From NCBI GenBank assembly GCA_001436895.1, contig JQAY01000007.1:89569-153568 (forward strand): a DNA stretch of 64,000 nucleotides. The letters run 5' to 3'. Both the position numbers and the translations under genes were made by a program. A model generated the notes under the pieces. That model made no database searches and had not been told where the DNA came from. It was given only the letters and a program-made list of their open reading frames with translations. This document shows positions 35,455 through 44,239 of the stretch, piece after piece. Origin of the DNA: Weissella confusa. Its GTDB lineage: Bacteria > Bacillota > Bacilli > Lactobacillales > Lactobacillaceae. The stretch's first letter is position 1. Each line of letters begins with the position of its first letter.

Positions 35455-36588
35455 ATGGCAGAAAAGCAAGCACCAATTTCAGCAAAGTTTGATCAAGTTG
35501 AATTTGATAAGGTTGTTAAAAATCTTATTAAGGAATACAAGGCTGATAAGCAAATTAATGAAGATGCCCTCCAAAAAGCTTTGGTACAACCAATGCGTTT
35601 GAATGCTGATCAAATCGATGAACTATACGAGAAGATCGAATCAGCTGGAATCTCTGTCGTTGATGAAAACGGCGAGCCAACCGCACGTGCGCTTGAAAAC
35701 AAGAAGACAAAGTTGTCAGAAAAGGAATTGAAGCAAGCTGCTGATGCACCTACTGGCATGAAGATTAATGACCCTGTTCGTATGTACCTAAAGGAAATCG
35801 GACGTGTGTCATTGTTGACTGGTGATGAAGAAGTTGCTTTGGCCGAGCGCATTGAGCAAGGTGATGAAACTGCTAAGCAAGAATTGGCTGAGGCTAACTT
35901 GCGTTTGGTTGTTTCTATTGCTAAGCGTTACGTTGGTCGTGGTATGCAATTCTTGGACTTGATTCAAGAAGGAAACATGGGATTGATGAAGGCGGTTGAG
36001 AAGTTTGATTACCGTAAGGGATTCAAGTTCTCAACTTATGCAACTTGGTGGATCCGTCAAGCGATTACTCGTGCAATCGCCGACCAAGCTCGTACAATCC
36101 GTATTCCTGTGCACATGGTTGAAACAATCAACAAGTTGATTCGTATTCAACGTAACTTGTTGCAAGATTTGGGTCGCGAACCTACGCCTGAAGAAATCGG
36201 TGCCGAAATGGACATCGTGACTGACAAGGTCCGTGATATTTTGAAGATTGCACAAGAGCCAGTTTCATTGGAAACACCAATTGGTGAAGAGGATGACTCA
36301 CACTTGGGAGACTTCATTGAAGATAATGAAGCCATTTCACCTGCTGATTCAGCTGCTTACCAAATGCTTAAGGAACAATTGGAATCAGTTTTGGACACGT
36401 TGACTGACCGTGAAGAGAACGTTTTGCGTTTGCGTTTCGGTTTGGAAGATGGTCGTACGCGTACTTTGGAAGAAGTTGGTAAGGTATTTGGGGTTACTCG
36501 TGAGCGTATCCGTCAAATCGAAGCTAAGGCACTTCGTAAGTTGCGCCACCCATCACGTTCAAAGCAATTGCGTGATTTCTTGGACTAA
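35455..36588 (+). CDS. rpoD: RNA polymerase housekeeping sigma factor
   Basis: A 377-residue sigma-70 (SigA). A short region 1.1 (about 1-90) is followed by region 1.2 ([17 protein letters not shown]), region 2 with [16 protein letters not shown] and the -10 binding segment [17 protein letters not shown], region 3, and region 4 with the [20 protein letters not shown] helix-turn-helix that reads the -35. An AAGGAGG box precedes the ATG. It is co-transcribed with dnaG and ends in a GC-rich terminator. Confidence 0.97.
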   Translation: MAEKQAPISAKFDQVEFDKVVKNLIKEYKADKQINEDALQKALVQPMRLNADQIDELYEKIESAGISVVDENGEPTARALENKKTKLSEKELKQAADAPTGMKINDPVRMYLKEIGRVSLLTGDEEVALAERIEQGDETAKQELAEANLRLVVSIAKRYVGRGMQFLDLIQEGNMGLMKAVEKFDYRKGFKFSTYATWWIRQAITRAIADQARTIRIPVHMVETINKLIRIQRNLLQDLGREPTPEEIGAEMDIVTDKVRDILKIAQEPVSLETPIGEEDDSHLGDFIEDNEAISPADSAAYQMLKEQLESVLDTLTDREENVLRLRFGLEDGRTRTLEEVGKVFGVTRERIRQIEAKALRKLRHPSRSKQLRDFLD

Positions 36589-36601
36589 TTAAGACGAAAT
36601 G

Positions 36602-36638
36602 AAAAGGGCGAGGGCGTTGCACCTCGTCCTTTCTTTTT
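36602..36638 (+). terminator. Terminator of dnaG-rpoD
   Basis: AAAGGGCGAGG pairs with CCTCGTCCTTT, then a T-run. Only 23 bases separate it from the next start codon, so the next gene may rely on read-through. Confidence 0.85.
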
Positions 36639-36661
36639 TGTCAAAGCATGGAGAGCAGAAA

Positions 36662-37636
36662 ATGAAAAAAATACTCTTTGGATTGGTGGCCTTGATACTG
36701 GCATTTACGACGATGCGCCACGTTTCCGCAGACGATAATGCACCATACACAGTTACGCCGGTAATCCCTAAGACTCAACTCGACAGTCAAAATAAAAATT
36801 ACCTTGATTTATTGCTAAATCCGAAGCAAGTTGAATCAGTGACGTTTGACGTCAAAAATAACTCAGACTCAGAATTGTCATTGAACGTTGCTGCGGGCTC
36901 TGCATCCACATCGCCACTAGGAGAAGTCACATATAACGATCATCACGTGATTGGGAACGTTGGCGGCCCACAAATGGAAAACTTAATTCATTTGGATCAG
37001 CAGACGATTAAAGTCGCGCCTAAGGGCGATGCAAAGGTCACTGGTACGATTACCATGCCGAATGAACCGGTGGATGGGATTATTGCTGGTGGAGTTTCTT
37101 TCTCACTGACAGCGACACAAAAGCAGGATGCGGTAGAAACAACTGTTGCGGTGCTTGCACGAAACACACGAAATTTGCCGGCAACTTCGGCAGAACTTCA
37201 TGCCGTTTCGTATGAAACTGTCAATAAACAAACTGGCTTTGCGATTGCCGTTGCGAATACCTCAGGATCGTTTATTAACGGCGCAACGTTTACAACAAAG
37301 GTAATCGATGTGTCCACAAATAAAACGGTTCTTGTAGAGACGCGACGGAACGCGCAGCTGGCGCCTAATTCAGTTATGACATATTGGGTTAAAAACGATG
37401 CCAAGCCCCTGACAGGCAATAAATACCGCATTCAGGTGCAAGCAAGCTGGAGCGGGACAAATCAAACCTGGCAAAAGCAAATCGTGCTGTCAAAAAAGAC
37501 TGCGCCAACAGATGAAGCACATCCTAAAAAGGTGCCATTCATAGAGGCGTTATTATACGCTGTTAGTTTATTGGCAATCGTTGGTATCGTTTTGACAGTT
37601 ATGTGGTTCAAAAACATGCGATTCTTAGTTAAATAA
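36662..37636 (+). CDS. DUF916/DUF3324 surface protein 1
   Basis: A 324-residue protein with a signal peptide (MKKILFGLVALILAF..., cleavage near VSA-DD), a DUF916-type domain (about 28-150, beginning YTVTPVIPKTQ) and a DUF3324-type domain (about 160-280). A C-terminal membrane helix (about 295-316) and short basic tail follow. In the literature such proteins (WxL-interacting proteins) hold WxL proteins at the peptidoglycan. No WxL protein is seen nearby. The ATG at 36662 has GGAGAG upstream. No clear promoter lies between it and the rpoD terminator. Confidence 0.85.
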   Translation: MKKILFGLVALILAFTTMRHVSADDNAPYTVTPVIPKTQLDSQNKNYLDLLLNPKQVESVTFDVKNNSDSELSLNVAAGSASTSPLGEVTYNDHHVIGNVGGPQMENLIHLDQQTIKVAPKGDAKVTGTITMPNEPVDGIIAGGVSFSLTATQKQDAVETTVAVLARNTRNLPATSAELHAVSYETVNKQTGFAIAVANTSGSFINGATFTTKVIDVSTNKTVLVETRRNAQLAPNSVMTYWVKNDAKPLTGNKYRIQVQASWSGTNQTWQKQIVLSKKTAPTDEAHPKKVPFIEALLYAVSLLAIVGIVLTVMWFKNMRFLVK

Positions 37637-37752
37637 GACATCTTTATTCAAAAGTATCAAGTACAGTAGTCCTGTAAAGCGTACTTGCGTGCATTTTAAA
37701 AGAAAAGTCATTATAATTACGTATAATAAGCGAAAATAGGGGTTTATTGGTT

Positions 37753-38772
37753 ATGAAATTACGACATGCAGTTTATGCGGTGGGGTTGGCACTCGCTTTG
37801 ATTGGCATATCGAAGCCGGTTTCAGCAGACACATTGCCCGCATATGATATTACAGCGGACATTCCAGCTTCTCAAATTGACAAGAACAACTTGTCATCGA
37901 TTGATTTGAAGCTGGCACCAGGCCAGAAAGAGCAAGTAACGTTCTATATTAAGAACAATACGGATTCAGAAATGACGCTTCGTTTGACTGGTGGTACAGC
38001 GACAACACGCGAAAATGGTAAGGTGAACTACGTTACAGGTAGCCAAAACGTAACGGGACAAGTTCCATATAAGGTTGGTGATACCATTGACATTCAAAGT
38101 AGTGTCACAATTCCAGCTCAAGGCCAAACGTCAGTTCAAGGAACAATCACGATGCCTGATCAAGCATTCGCGGGACAACTAGTGGGTGGTGTCTCATTTG
38201 TACGATCAACAACTTCAAATACGGCGTCTGAAATTCCAGTTATTCTACAAAACGATACAACGCCAGTAAAGCCTGTGCTTAAAGTGGGTAAAGCAAGCCT
38301 AAACGACTTGTCAGCTGACCGTGTATTGGGCGTTACTTTGAGCAACAAGGCCAACACGTTGGTTAAGGATGCCACCGTCACGACTGGTGTGACAGATAAG
38401 AATGATAAGGTTGTTTACGAAAAAAATGGCAACGTCGATATCGCGCCACAATCAAGTTTTACATTCGACATTAAGAAGAACATTAAGTCAATCAAGGTTG
38501 GCACATATAAGGTGCACGTGACTGTTGCGTCAGGTGATGTTAAAACAACTGAAACGCGTACGTTAAAGGTTACTGCCGCGCAAGTTGCACAATTGGCAGG
38601 ACAACAAGTGAATTCGGCTGATGATTGGAAGAATCCATCTAATTGGTGGAAGCTATTAATCTGGCCAATCGTTGTCTTTGTTGTTGTATTCTTGGCAGGT
38701 CGTTACCTATTGCCAAAGCGCCGTCGTAAGCACAACGGACCACGCGAAGATTTGAAGCGTAAGGAAGATTAA
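37753..38772 (+). CDS. DUF916/DUF3324 surface protein 2
   Basis: A 339-residue paralogue of the preceding protein. Signal peptide at 1-25 (cleavage near VSA-DT), DUF916-like domain starting YDITADIPASQIDK with the shared FYIKNNTDSEMTLRL strand, then the DUF3324-like domain with SNKANTLVKDATV. A C-terminal membrane helix (about 296-318) is followed by a basic RRRRK-type tail. The two paralogues share the same plan but are clearly diverged. The ATG at 37753 is preferred to the TTG at 37747 by spacing from AGGGG. TATAAT boxes at 37712 and 37722 suggest its own promoter. Confidence 0.87.
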   Translation: MKLRHAVYAVGLALALIGISKPVSADTLPAYDITADIPASQIDKNNLSSIDLKLAPGQKEQVTFYIKNNTDSEMTLRLTGGTATTRENGKVNYVTGSQNVTGQVPYKVGDTIDIQSSVTIPAQGQTSVQGTITMPDQAFAGQLVGGVSFVRSTTSNTASEIPVILQNDTTPVKPVLKVGKASLNDLSADRVLGVTLSNKANTLVKDATVTTGVTDKNDKVVYEKNGNVDIAPQSSFTFDIKKNIKSIKVGTYKVHVTVASGDVKTTETRTLKVTAAQVAQLAGQQVNSADDWKNPSNWWKLLIWPIVVFVVVFLAGRYLLPKRRRKHNGPREDLKRKED

Positions 38773-38781
38773 TATATCTTC

Positions 38782-38816
38782 AAAAAGAGGTTAGTCGATG
38801 ACTAATCTCTTTTTTA
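38782..38816 (+). terminator. Terminator of the DUF916 pair
   Basis: AAAGAGGTTAGTC pairs with GACTAATCTCTTT across GAT (one wobble), then TTTT. Confidence 0.9.
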
Positions 38817-38927
38817 TTTCACAAGCTTGTGAAGAAAAATCAATCATATAAAATTTAAAACAGCTTAGAATAGGCGTTTCTAAAAATAAAAAGCGTTATT
38901 TTTCACAAAATAGATTGCTCAAAATGC

Positions 38928-38955
38928 TTGCATTACATCTTTAAAGGCTTACAAT
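38928..38955 (+). promoter_or_regulatory. Promoter of the DUF606 permease gene
   Basis: TTGCAT (38928-38933), 16 bases, TACAAT (38950-38955). The AT-rich stretch 38817-38927 shows nothing else I can support. Confidence 0.65.
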
Positions 38956-39001
38956 AATAAAGCATTCATTAATAACGATTTTATTTTTTAGGAGAAGAGC
39001 A

Positions 39002-39955
39002 GTGAATTTTGTATTTCTAGGTTTGTCATTGTTTGCTGGTTTCATGCTTGCGAACCAAAACCCTATTAACGCTGATATGAAGAAGGTGGTGGGCTCACCA
39101 TTTATTTCAGCAGCGATCTCATTTTTGGTTGGTTCAGTCTTTTTGGCGATTGTTAGTGCCGTAAAGTCACACCAAGTATTTCCAACGATGACCTTTATTC
39201 AATCAAACCCAGCTTGGATTTGGTTGGGTGGTGTACTAGGTGCCGTTTATTTGACATCAAACGTGTTGCTATTCCCACGTTTGGGAGCTATTCAAACAGT
39301 TGTTTTGCCAATCCTTGGCCAAATCTTGATGGGTACGCTTATTGATACGTTTGGTTGGTTTGGTTCACAACCAATTCCTTTGACGGCACTACGTGTTATC
39401 GGTGTGATTATTTTGATTGCCGGGGTGGTCGTTGCCGTTGTTTTGCCAAACGTCTTGAATAAGGATGTTGAGGCGATGGATAAGGCAATCCAAGCCAAGG
39501 AGACGCACACTGAATTGCTAGGTTGGCGTGTATGGGCAATTATTGCCGGCGCATTCTCAGCGATGCAACAAGCTATTAATGGTCGCTTGGGTGCTTTGCT
39601 ACACGCACCTGCCCAAGGATCATTCATTTCATTCTTCGTTGGCTTCATCTTGATTACGATTGTTGCTTTGATTGTGGACAAGCGTTTGCCAAAGATGTCA
39701 GAATTGAAGCAAGTTAAGAGCTGGAACTGGCTCGGTGGTATCCTTGGTGGTTTGTTCGTCTTTGCCAGTGTCTTGTCAGTGCCACAAATTGGTGCTGGAT
39801 TGACAATTACAATGGGATTGATTGGTCAAATTGTTGGTTCTATGTTGGTTCAACAATTCGGCTGGTGGCGATCAGCTAAGATCAGCGTGTCACGCATTCA
39901 AATCTTGGGTGTTGTTGTGATGGCTGCGGGTGTGGTCTTCATTAAGTTCCTATAA
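39002..39955 (+). CDS. DMT-superfamily permease, DUF606/YdcZ type
   Basis: A 317-residue membrane protein with about ten hydrophobic helices arranged as two similar halves of five (about 1-150 and 172-317). The repeat is seen in WIWLGGVLGAVYLTSNV and WNWLGGILGGLFVFASV. This is the pattern of duplicated DUF606 (YdcZ) members of the drug/metabolite transporter superfamily. The substrate is unknown. The start codon is GTG, with AGGAGAAGAG upstream. Confidence 0.85.
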   Translation: MNFVFLGLSLFAGFMLANQNPINADMKKVVGSPFISAAISFLVGSVFLAIVSAVKSHQVFPTMTFIQSNPAWIWLGGVLGAVYLTSNVLLFPRLGAIQTVVLPILGQILMGTLIDTFGWFGSQPIPLTALRVIGVIILIAGVVVAVVLPNVLNKDVEAMDKAIQAKETHTELLGWRVWAIIAGAFSAMQQAINGRLGALLHAPAQGSFISFFVGFILITIVALIVDKRLPKMSELKQVKSWNWLGGILGGLFVFASVLSVPQIGAGLTITMGLIGQIVGSMLVQQFGWWRSAKISVSRIQILGVVVMAAGVVFIKFL

Positions 39956-39970
39956 TTAATTGAAATTCTT

Positions 39971-40003
39971 AAACCAGAATCGCATTGTTGGTTCTGGTTT
40001 TTG
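39971..40003 (+). terminator. Terminator of the DUF606 permease gene
   Basis: AACCAGAA pairs with TTCTGGTT across about 11 bases, then TTTG. Confidence 0.8.
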
Positions 40004-40078
40004 TTTACAATTCGGCAGTGACGAGTCAGACAGAGTTTGATACACTAAGCACATTATGTTTTTCAGAGAGGGGTAACC

Positions 40079-41299
40079 ATGCAAGAAAGAGAATCGAAAT
40101 TAGCGAAGTTTAGTTTTCCATTGCTTGCTTCGAATTTTGCATCAGTTTTTGGTGATGGGGTGTACCGATTTGGCTTAAATTGGTTTTTGGTTTCAAGTTA
40201 CGGTAACGCACAAGTATTGGGTTGGTTAACTGGATTTGGCTTCCTGGTTTATCTGCTGAATGATGTGTATGTCGGTTCGGTATTGGATCGCTTTAATCGC
40301 AAGTGGGTATTGCTAGGGGCTGATTTGTTCGGTGCAATTGGGACATTGACGTTGTCGATGGTGATTAATCCTGCACATCCACAACTTTGGTTATTATTTG
40401 CATTAACGTTCATCTTAAATGTTGATGTTTCATTCGCTTATCCGGCAGCACGAGCTATTTTGCCGGATGTCATTAAGACGAGTGCTTTGGCACGCTTTAA
40501 CGCCTGGGCATCTGCAGCCTTTTCAACTGGACAAGCTTTTGGGCCGCTGGTTGGTGGGCTACTATTACACTTGAAATGGATTGACCTACAATCATTCCTA
40601 CAAATCTTCGGGGTGATGTTGTTAATTACAGTTGGATTGAACCTGGCAATTAAGTATCAACCAACGCCCAAACACGAGAGCGTTCATTCAGAATCATTTT
40701 GGCAAAGTTTGATCGGTGGTTATCGCTATGTTGTATCACAGCCAAGGCTGTTCGAATCAATGCTGCTAACGATGTGGAGCAATTTCTTCTTCGAAGGATT
40801 CATCATCGCAATGCCGTTTTTGATTCAACACAGTTATCATGGAACCGCAACGGATTATTCGACCGCTTTGACGCTGGCTGCGGTAGCCGGTATCGTGGCT
40901 GGTCTGCTGTTCGCCCGTCTACCACATCTAAATTCATTGAAGACCCTTTACTGGGACTTTTATGTGTTGGGCGTCGCATTTTTATTAGGCACGTTTGTGC
41001 AAACGTTGTGGGTATTCGTCATTCTCGTGATCTTGAACGGCTTTGCACGGGCGTCATTTGTCATTAAAATTAATACCGTACGACAACAAGATAGTGCGCC
41101 GGAATACTTGGGGCGTGTATTTGGTATTTCATTCTTTGCTACCGATTTATTTGCACCAATCATTACGATATCGTTTGGTTATGGCGTTTCAGAAATGGGG
41201 GAGTGGACAGTGTTCCTCCTTGGTGCCATGATGCTCGTTGGCATGTTTGCTATTAAGAAAATCAGTCGCAAGCATGCGTCGAAATTGGCGCAAGCATAA
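40079..41299 (+). CDS. MFS transporter, MFS_3/macrolide-efflux-like
   Basis: A 406-residue transporter with about 12 helices. The start (FSFPLLASNFASVFGDGVYRFGLNW) and the LLNDVYVGSVLDRFNRKWVLL loop with its motif A-type Asp-Arg-Arg pattern resemble the TMS/MFS_3 group that contains Mef macrolide exporters and siderophore exporters. No partner ABC-F gene is present. The substrate is unknown. A GAGAGGGG box precedes the ATG. The gene is a single unit with a terminator. Confidence 0.82.
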   Translation: MQERESKLAKFSFPLLASNFASVFGDGVYRFGLNWFLVSSYGNAQVLGWLTGFGFLVYLLNDVYVGSVLDRFNRKWVLLGADLFGAIGTLTLSMVINPAHPQLWLLFALTFILNVDVSFAYPAARAILPDVIKTSALARFNAWASAAFSTGQAFGPLVGGLLLHLKWIDLQSFLQIFGVMLLITVGLNLAIKYQPTPKHESVHSESFWQSLIGGYRYVVSQPRLFESMLLTMWSNFFFEGFIIAMPFLIQHSYHGTATDYSTALTLAAVAGIVAGLLFARLPHLNSLKTLYWDFYVLGVAFLLGTFVQTLWVFVILVILNGFARASFVIKINTVRQQDSAPEYLGRVFGISFFATDLFAPIITISFGYGVSEMGEWTVFLLGAMMLVGMFAIKKISRKHASKLAQA

Positions 41300-41311
41300 C
41301 GCGATTTACAC

Positions 41312-41337
41312 AAAAGGCAGTGATGCCTTTTTATTTT
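41312..41337 (+). terminator. Terminator of the MFS_3 gene
   Basis: AAAAGGCA pairs with TGCCTTTT across four bases, then TATTTT. Confidence 0.85.
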
Positions 41338-41412
41338 GCTTATTTAATTAAACGAATGTTCATTCACTTAAGGCGAAAAATTAGAATTACAAGTCAGAAG
41401 CCGGTAAAGTCG

Positions 41413-41421
41413 TGGTACACT
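41413..41421 (+). promoter_or_regulatory. Extended -10 promoter of the PhoPR-like operon
   Basis: TGGTACACT, 32 bases before the response-regulator start. Confidence 0.55.
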
Positions 41422-41452
41422 AGAAGTAATATTAATTACAGGAGTTACCGTG

Positions 41453-42163
41453 ATGACGACAGTTTTAGTTGTTGATGATGAACCTTCTCTGGTGACACTG
41501 CTAACTTATAACCTGAAGAAGTCTGGTTTTGATGTTGTCAGTGCTACAGATGGGCCAAGTGCAATTACAACCCTGGCAGAACAACCAATTGACATTATGC
41601 TGTTGGATGTGATGCTACCAGGAAAAAGTGGCGTTGAAGTCACCCGTGAATTGCGTGCTGAAAAGAACCGCATTCCCATTATCATGTTGACTGCTTTGGA
41701 CGAGGAAGTTGATAAAATCTTGGGTCTAGAAATTGGGGCGGACGATTATGTGACCAAGCCATTCAGCCCTCGTGAGGTCATTGCCCGTGTGCGGGCTGTG
41801 CTACGTCGCTTCGACGTGACGACACCTGAGAACAAAAGCGAGAATAAGACGAAGCAATTTGGTAATATCAAAATCGATTTTGACAAGATGGTTGTGCAGC
41901 GCGATGGTGAGGTTATTAAACTGACACCGAAGGAATATGAATTGCTGGCTTATATGGCTGAACGTGAGGGACGTGTATTAAGTCGTGAAACAATTCTGCA
42001 CGGTGTTTGGGGCTACGAATTTACGGGGCCTGACACACGCATGGTTGACATGCACCTTTCGCACCTGCGTGACAAGATTGAGAACGATCCAAAACATCCC
42101 GCGCATCTAAAGACGGTTCGTGGTTTTGGTTACCGTTTTGATAATCAAGCGACAGCTGAATAG
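41453..42163 (+). CDS. phoP: OmpR/PhoB-family response regulator (PhoP/PnpR-like)
   Basis: A 236-residue regulator. The receiver domain (1-120) has the acidic pair Asp8-Asp9, the phospho-acceptor Asp52 in MLLDVMLPG and the Lys in YVTKPFSP. The C-terminal winged helix (about 135-232) contains LTPKEYELLAYMAEREGRVLSR and ends with GFGYRF. A GTG just upstream is in frame, but the ATG at 41453 has better spacing from GGAG. It is followed 11 bases later by its histidine kinase. The PhoP/PnpR name comes from the paired PAS kinase and is tentative; no phosphate transport genes are near. Confidence 0.85.
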   Translation: MTTVLVVDDEPSLVTLLTYNLKKSGFDVVSATDGPSAITTLAEQPIDIMLLDVMLPGKSGVEVTRELRAEKNRIPIIMLTALDEEVDKILGLEIGADDYVTKPFSPREVIARVRAVLRRFDVTTPENKSENKTKQFGNIKIDFDKMVVQRDGEVIKLTPKEYELLAYMAEREGRVLSRETILHGVWGYEFTGPDTRMVDMHLSHLRDKIENDPKHPAHLKTVRGFGYRFDNQATAE

Positions 42164-42174
42164 GGAGGACTATC

Positions 42175-43545
42175 ATGCAATCAGAATTAATGCATAATGC
42201 GAAACGCTTTGTCATTTTCTGGGCCTTGTTCTTCGTGCTAATCTGGGGGCTTTTCCTGGTCGCTGCGTTAACAGGTGATGAAACGCGAATGCCAAAAGCA
42301 CATTTGCTGTTATTGCTGTCAATGATTTTGGCGGGTGTCGCAACGCTAGTGCTGGATTTACAACAGCAACGTCGTGACCAACACATGGCCATTTTCATTG
42401 ATAAACTCCGCGATTTGCAAACGGACAATACACGTGCCGGACACATTCTGATGCGTCCTGACGATTCATTGGCACCGTTGGCTGAAGCGATTAATGATGT
42501 CCAACGCCTCAATCGAAATCGCATCAAGTTGTTACAACAGCAAGGTAGTACATTGGCTGCGTTGATGGCTAATATGCCACTTGGCGCACTACGTATTACG
42601 CCAGAGCGAACGATTATTCAGACAAATCCACAAGCCCAAGCGCTTCTTGGTTTGACTCAAAATGTCGTCGGCCGTCAATATGATGACGTTATTAAGAATC
42701 ACCGACTATTGTCATTGTTTGAGCAGTCACTTAAGCGTCAAACACACGTCCGTGAGTTAGTTAAATTAGATGCGCGAATTGTCGATGTGTCACTGGTTTA
42801 TTACGAGACACGCGAACGACACCACGAATTGTTGGTCTTGCTTTACGACATGACTGAGGTCACGCAAATGCAAGATATGCAGAGTGCCTTTATCGCGAAT
42901 GCGTCGCACGAATTGCGCACACCGTTGACAGCAATTTCTGGCTTTACAGAAACGCTATTGAGCGGTGCTCAGGAGGATCCAGAGGCTCGCCAAGAGTTCT
43001 TAACGATTATTCAAACGGAAACGAATCGTTTGTTAGAATTGACGGAAGATATTTTGACAATCGCCAAAGTGCCTGAACGACAGGAAACTGCCACACCAAT
43101 TAAGTTATCGGATATGGTGAATGATATATTCAAGTCCCAGGCAGAAAATGCTGACAAGCAACAGTTGACACTTCAGAATGAGGTTGCGCCATCCTTTACG
43201 GTTACGCAGGATGCAACTGTGCTTCGTCAAATTTTGACCAACTTAATTGTTAATGCTGTTAAATACAACCGCCACGATGGGTTGGTAAAGGTTTCTGCTA
43301 TGGTCACAGCTTCTGAATTTGTCGTGGCTGTTAAAGATACCGGTCTGGGGATTCCGAGTGAACAACAAAATCGTATATTCGAGCGTTTTTATCGCATTGA
43401 TAAGTCACGTAATCAAACGATACCTGGCACAGGCCTTGGCCTTGCCATTGTCAATGACCTAGTAAATCAAGCTAAGGGCACCATTGACTTGGATAGCCAG
43501 GTTGGTGTTGGGACAACCATTACAGTGACACTACCCCTACAATAA
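42175..43545 (+). CDS. phoR: PAS-containing sensor histidine kinase (PhoR-like)
   Basis: A 456-residue membrane kinase. Two helices (about 11-32 and 42-60) are joined by only about ten residues, so there is almost no extracellular sensor. A HAMP-like segment and a PAS domain (about 122-230) follow. The HisKA domain has the phospho-acceptor His245 in ANASHELRTPL, and the ATPase domain has the N box LIVNAVKYN, G1 DTGLGIP, F box FYRIDKSR and G2 GTGLGLAIV. It has a GGAGG box. This is the PhoR/WalK-like architecture; the signal is probably sensed in the membrane or by the PAS domain. Confidence 0.87.
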   Translation: MQSELMHNAKRFVIFWALFFVLIWGLFLVAALTGDETRMPKAHLLLLLSMILAGVATLVLDLQQQRRDQHMAIFIDKLRDLQTDNTRAGHILMRPDDSLAPLAEAINDVQRLNRNRIKLLQQQGSTLAALMANMPLGALRITPERTIIQTNPQAQALLGLTQNVVGRQYDDVIKNHRLLSLFEQSLKRQTHVRELVKLDARIVDVSLVYYETRERHHELLVLLYDMTEVTQMQDMQSAFIANASHELRTPLTAISGFTETLLSGAQEDPEARQEFLTIIQTETNRLLELTEDILTIAKVPERQETATPIKLSDMVNDIFKSQAENADKQQLTLQNEVAPSFTVTQDATVLRQILTNLIVNAVKYNRHDGLVKVSAMVTASEFVVAVKDTGLGIPSEQQNRIFERFYRIDKSRNQTIPGTGLGLAIVNDLVNQAKGTIDLDSQVGVGTTITVTLPLQ

Positions 43546-43586
43546 GTTATATTTAAAGAATTGAATTGAAGAAAGAGGATTGTACT

Positions 43587-44219
43587 ATGTCTAATTCACG
43601 TCCAGTTGTTATCGGAGTTACTGGTGGCTCAGGTTCTGGTAAGACAACGGTTAGCCGTGAAATCATCGAGCGTTTGAAGGGTGAGTCTGTGGTTATGATT
43701 CCACAAGACGCTTACTACAAGGATCAAAGTGATAAGAGTATGACGCAACGTGTTGCAACGAACTATGATCACCCAGATTCATTGGATAATGATTTGTTGA
43801 TTGCACAATTGAAGCAATTGTTGCAACGCGAATCAATCGAACAACCAACGTATGACTACGCTGCGCACACGCGTTCTGATAAGACGGTAACGGTTGAAGC
43901 TTCAGACGTTATTATCGTTGAAGGTGTCTTGCTGTTCACTGAACCAGAATTGCGTGACATGTTAGACATCAAGGTCTACGTTGACACAGATGACGACTTG
44001 CGTTTCATTCGTCGCATGCAACGCGACATTGTCGAACGCGGTCGTACGACAGAATCAGTTGTAAACCAATACTTGGCAACCGTTAAGCCTATGTATCACC
44101 AATTCGTTGAACCAACGAAGCGATACGCTGACATTATTTTGCCAGAAGGTGGCGCTAACGTTGTTGGTATTGGCATGTTGGAAGCGCAAATCCGCGCCAT
44201 TCTAGATTTGCACAAGTAA
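43587..44219 (+). CDS. udk: Uridine kinase
   Basis: A 210-residue kinase that phosphorylates uridine and cytidine in pyrimidine salvage. The P-loop is GVTGGSGSGKTT, followed by PQDAYYKDQ, NYDHPDSLDNDLL and VEGVLLF, all typical of Udk. The ATG at 43587 is seven bases after AAGAGGA; the frame opens with a TTG at 43566 that lacks a ribosome binding site. The next gene, pepA, begins 20 bases on, so they are probably one unit. Confidence 0.95.
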   Translation: MSNSRPVVIGVTGGSGSGKTTVSREIIERLKGESVVMIPQDAYYKDQSDKSMTQRVATNYDHPDSLDNDLLIAQLKQLLQRESIEQPTYDYAAHTRSDKTVTVEASDVIIVEGVLLFTEPELRDMLDIKVYVDTDDDLRFIRRMQRDIVERGRTTESVVNQYLATVKPMYHQFVEPTKRYADIILPEGGANVVGIGMLEAQIRAILDLHK

Positions 44220-44239
44220 AAAAGAAAGTGTGACACAAC

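Noticed and set aside
41354..41365. GAATG-TT-CATTC, resembling a TetR-family operator
   Set aside because: The arms are only 5 bp, it does not overlap the predicted promoter, and no TetR-type gene is near.
43566..43586. TTG start giving Udk seven extra residues
   Set aside because: The extension covers the ribosome binding site of the ATG at 43587, which gives the standard N-terminus.
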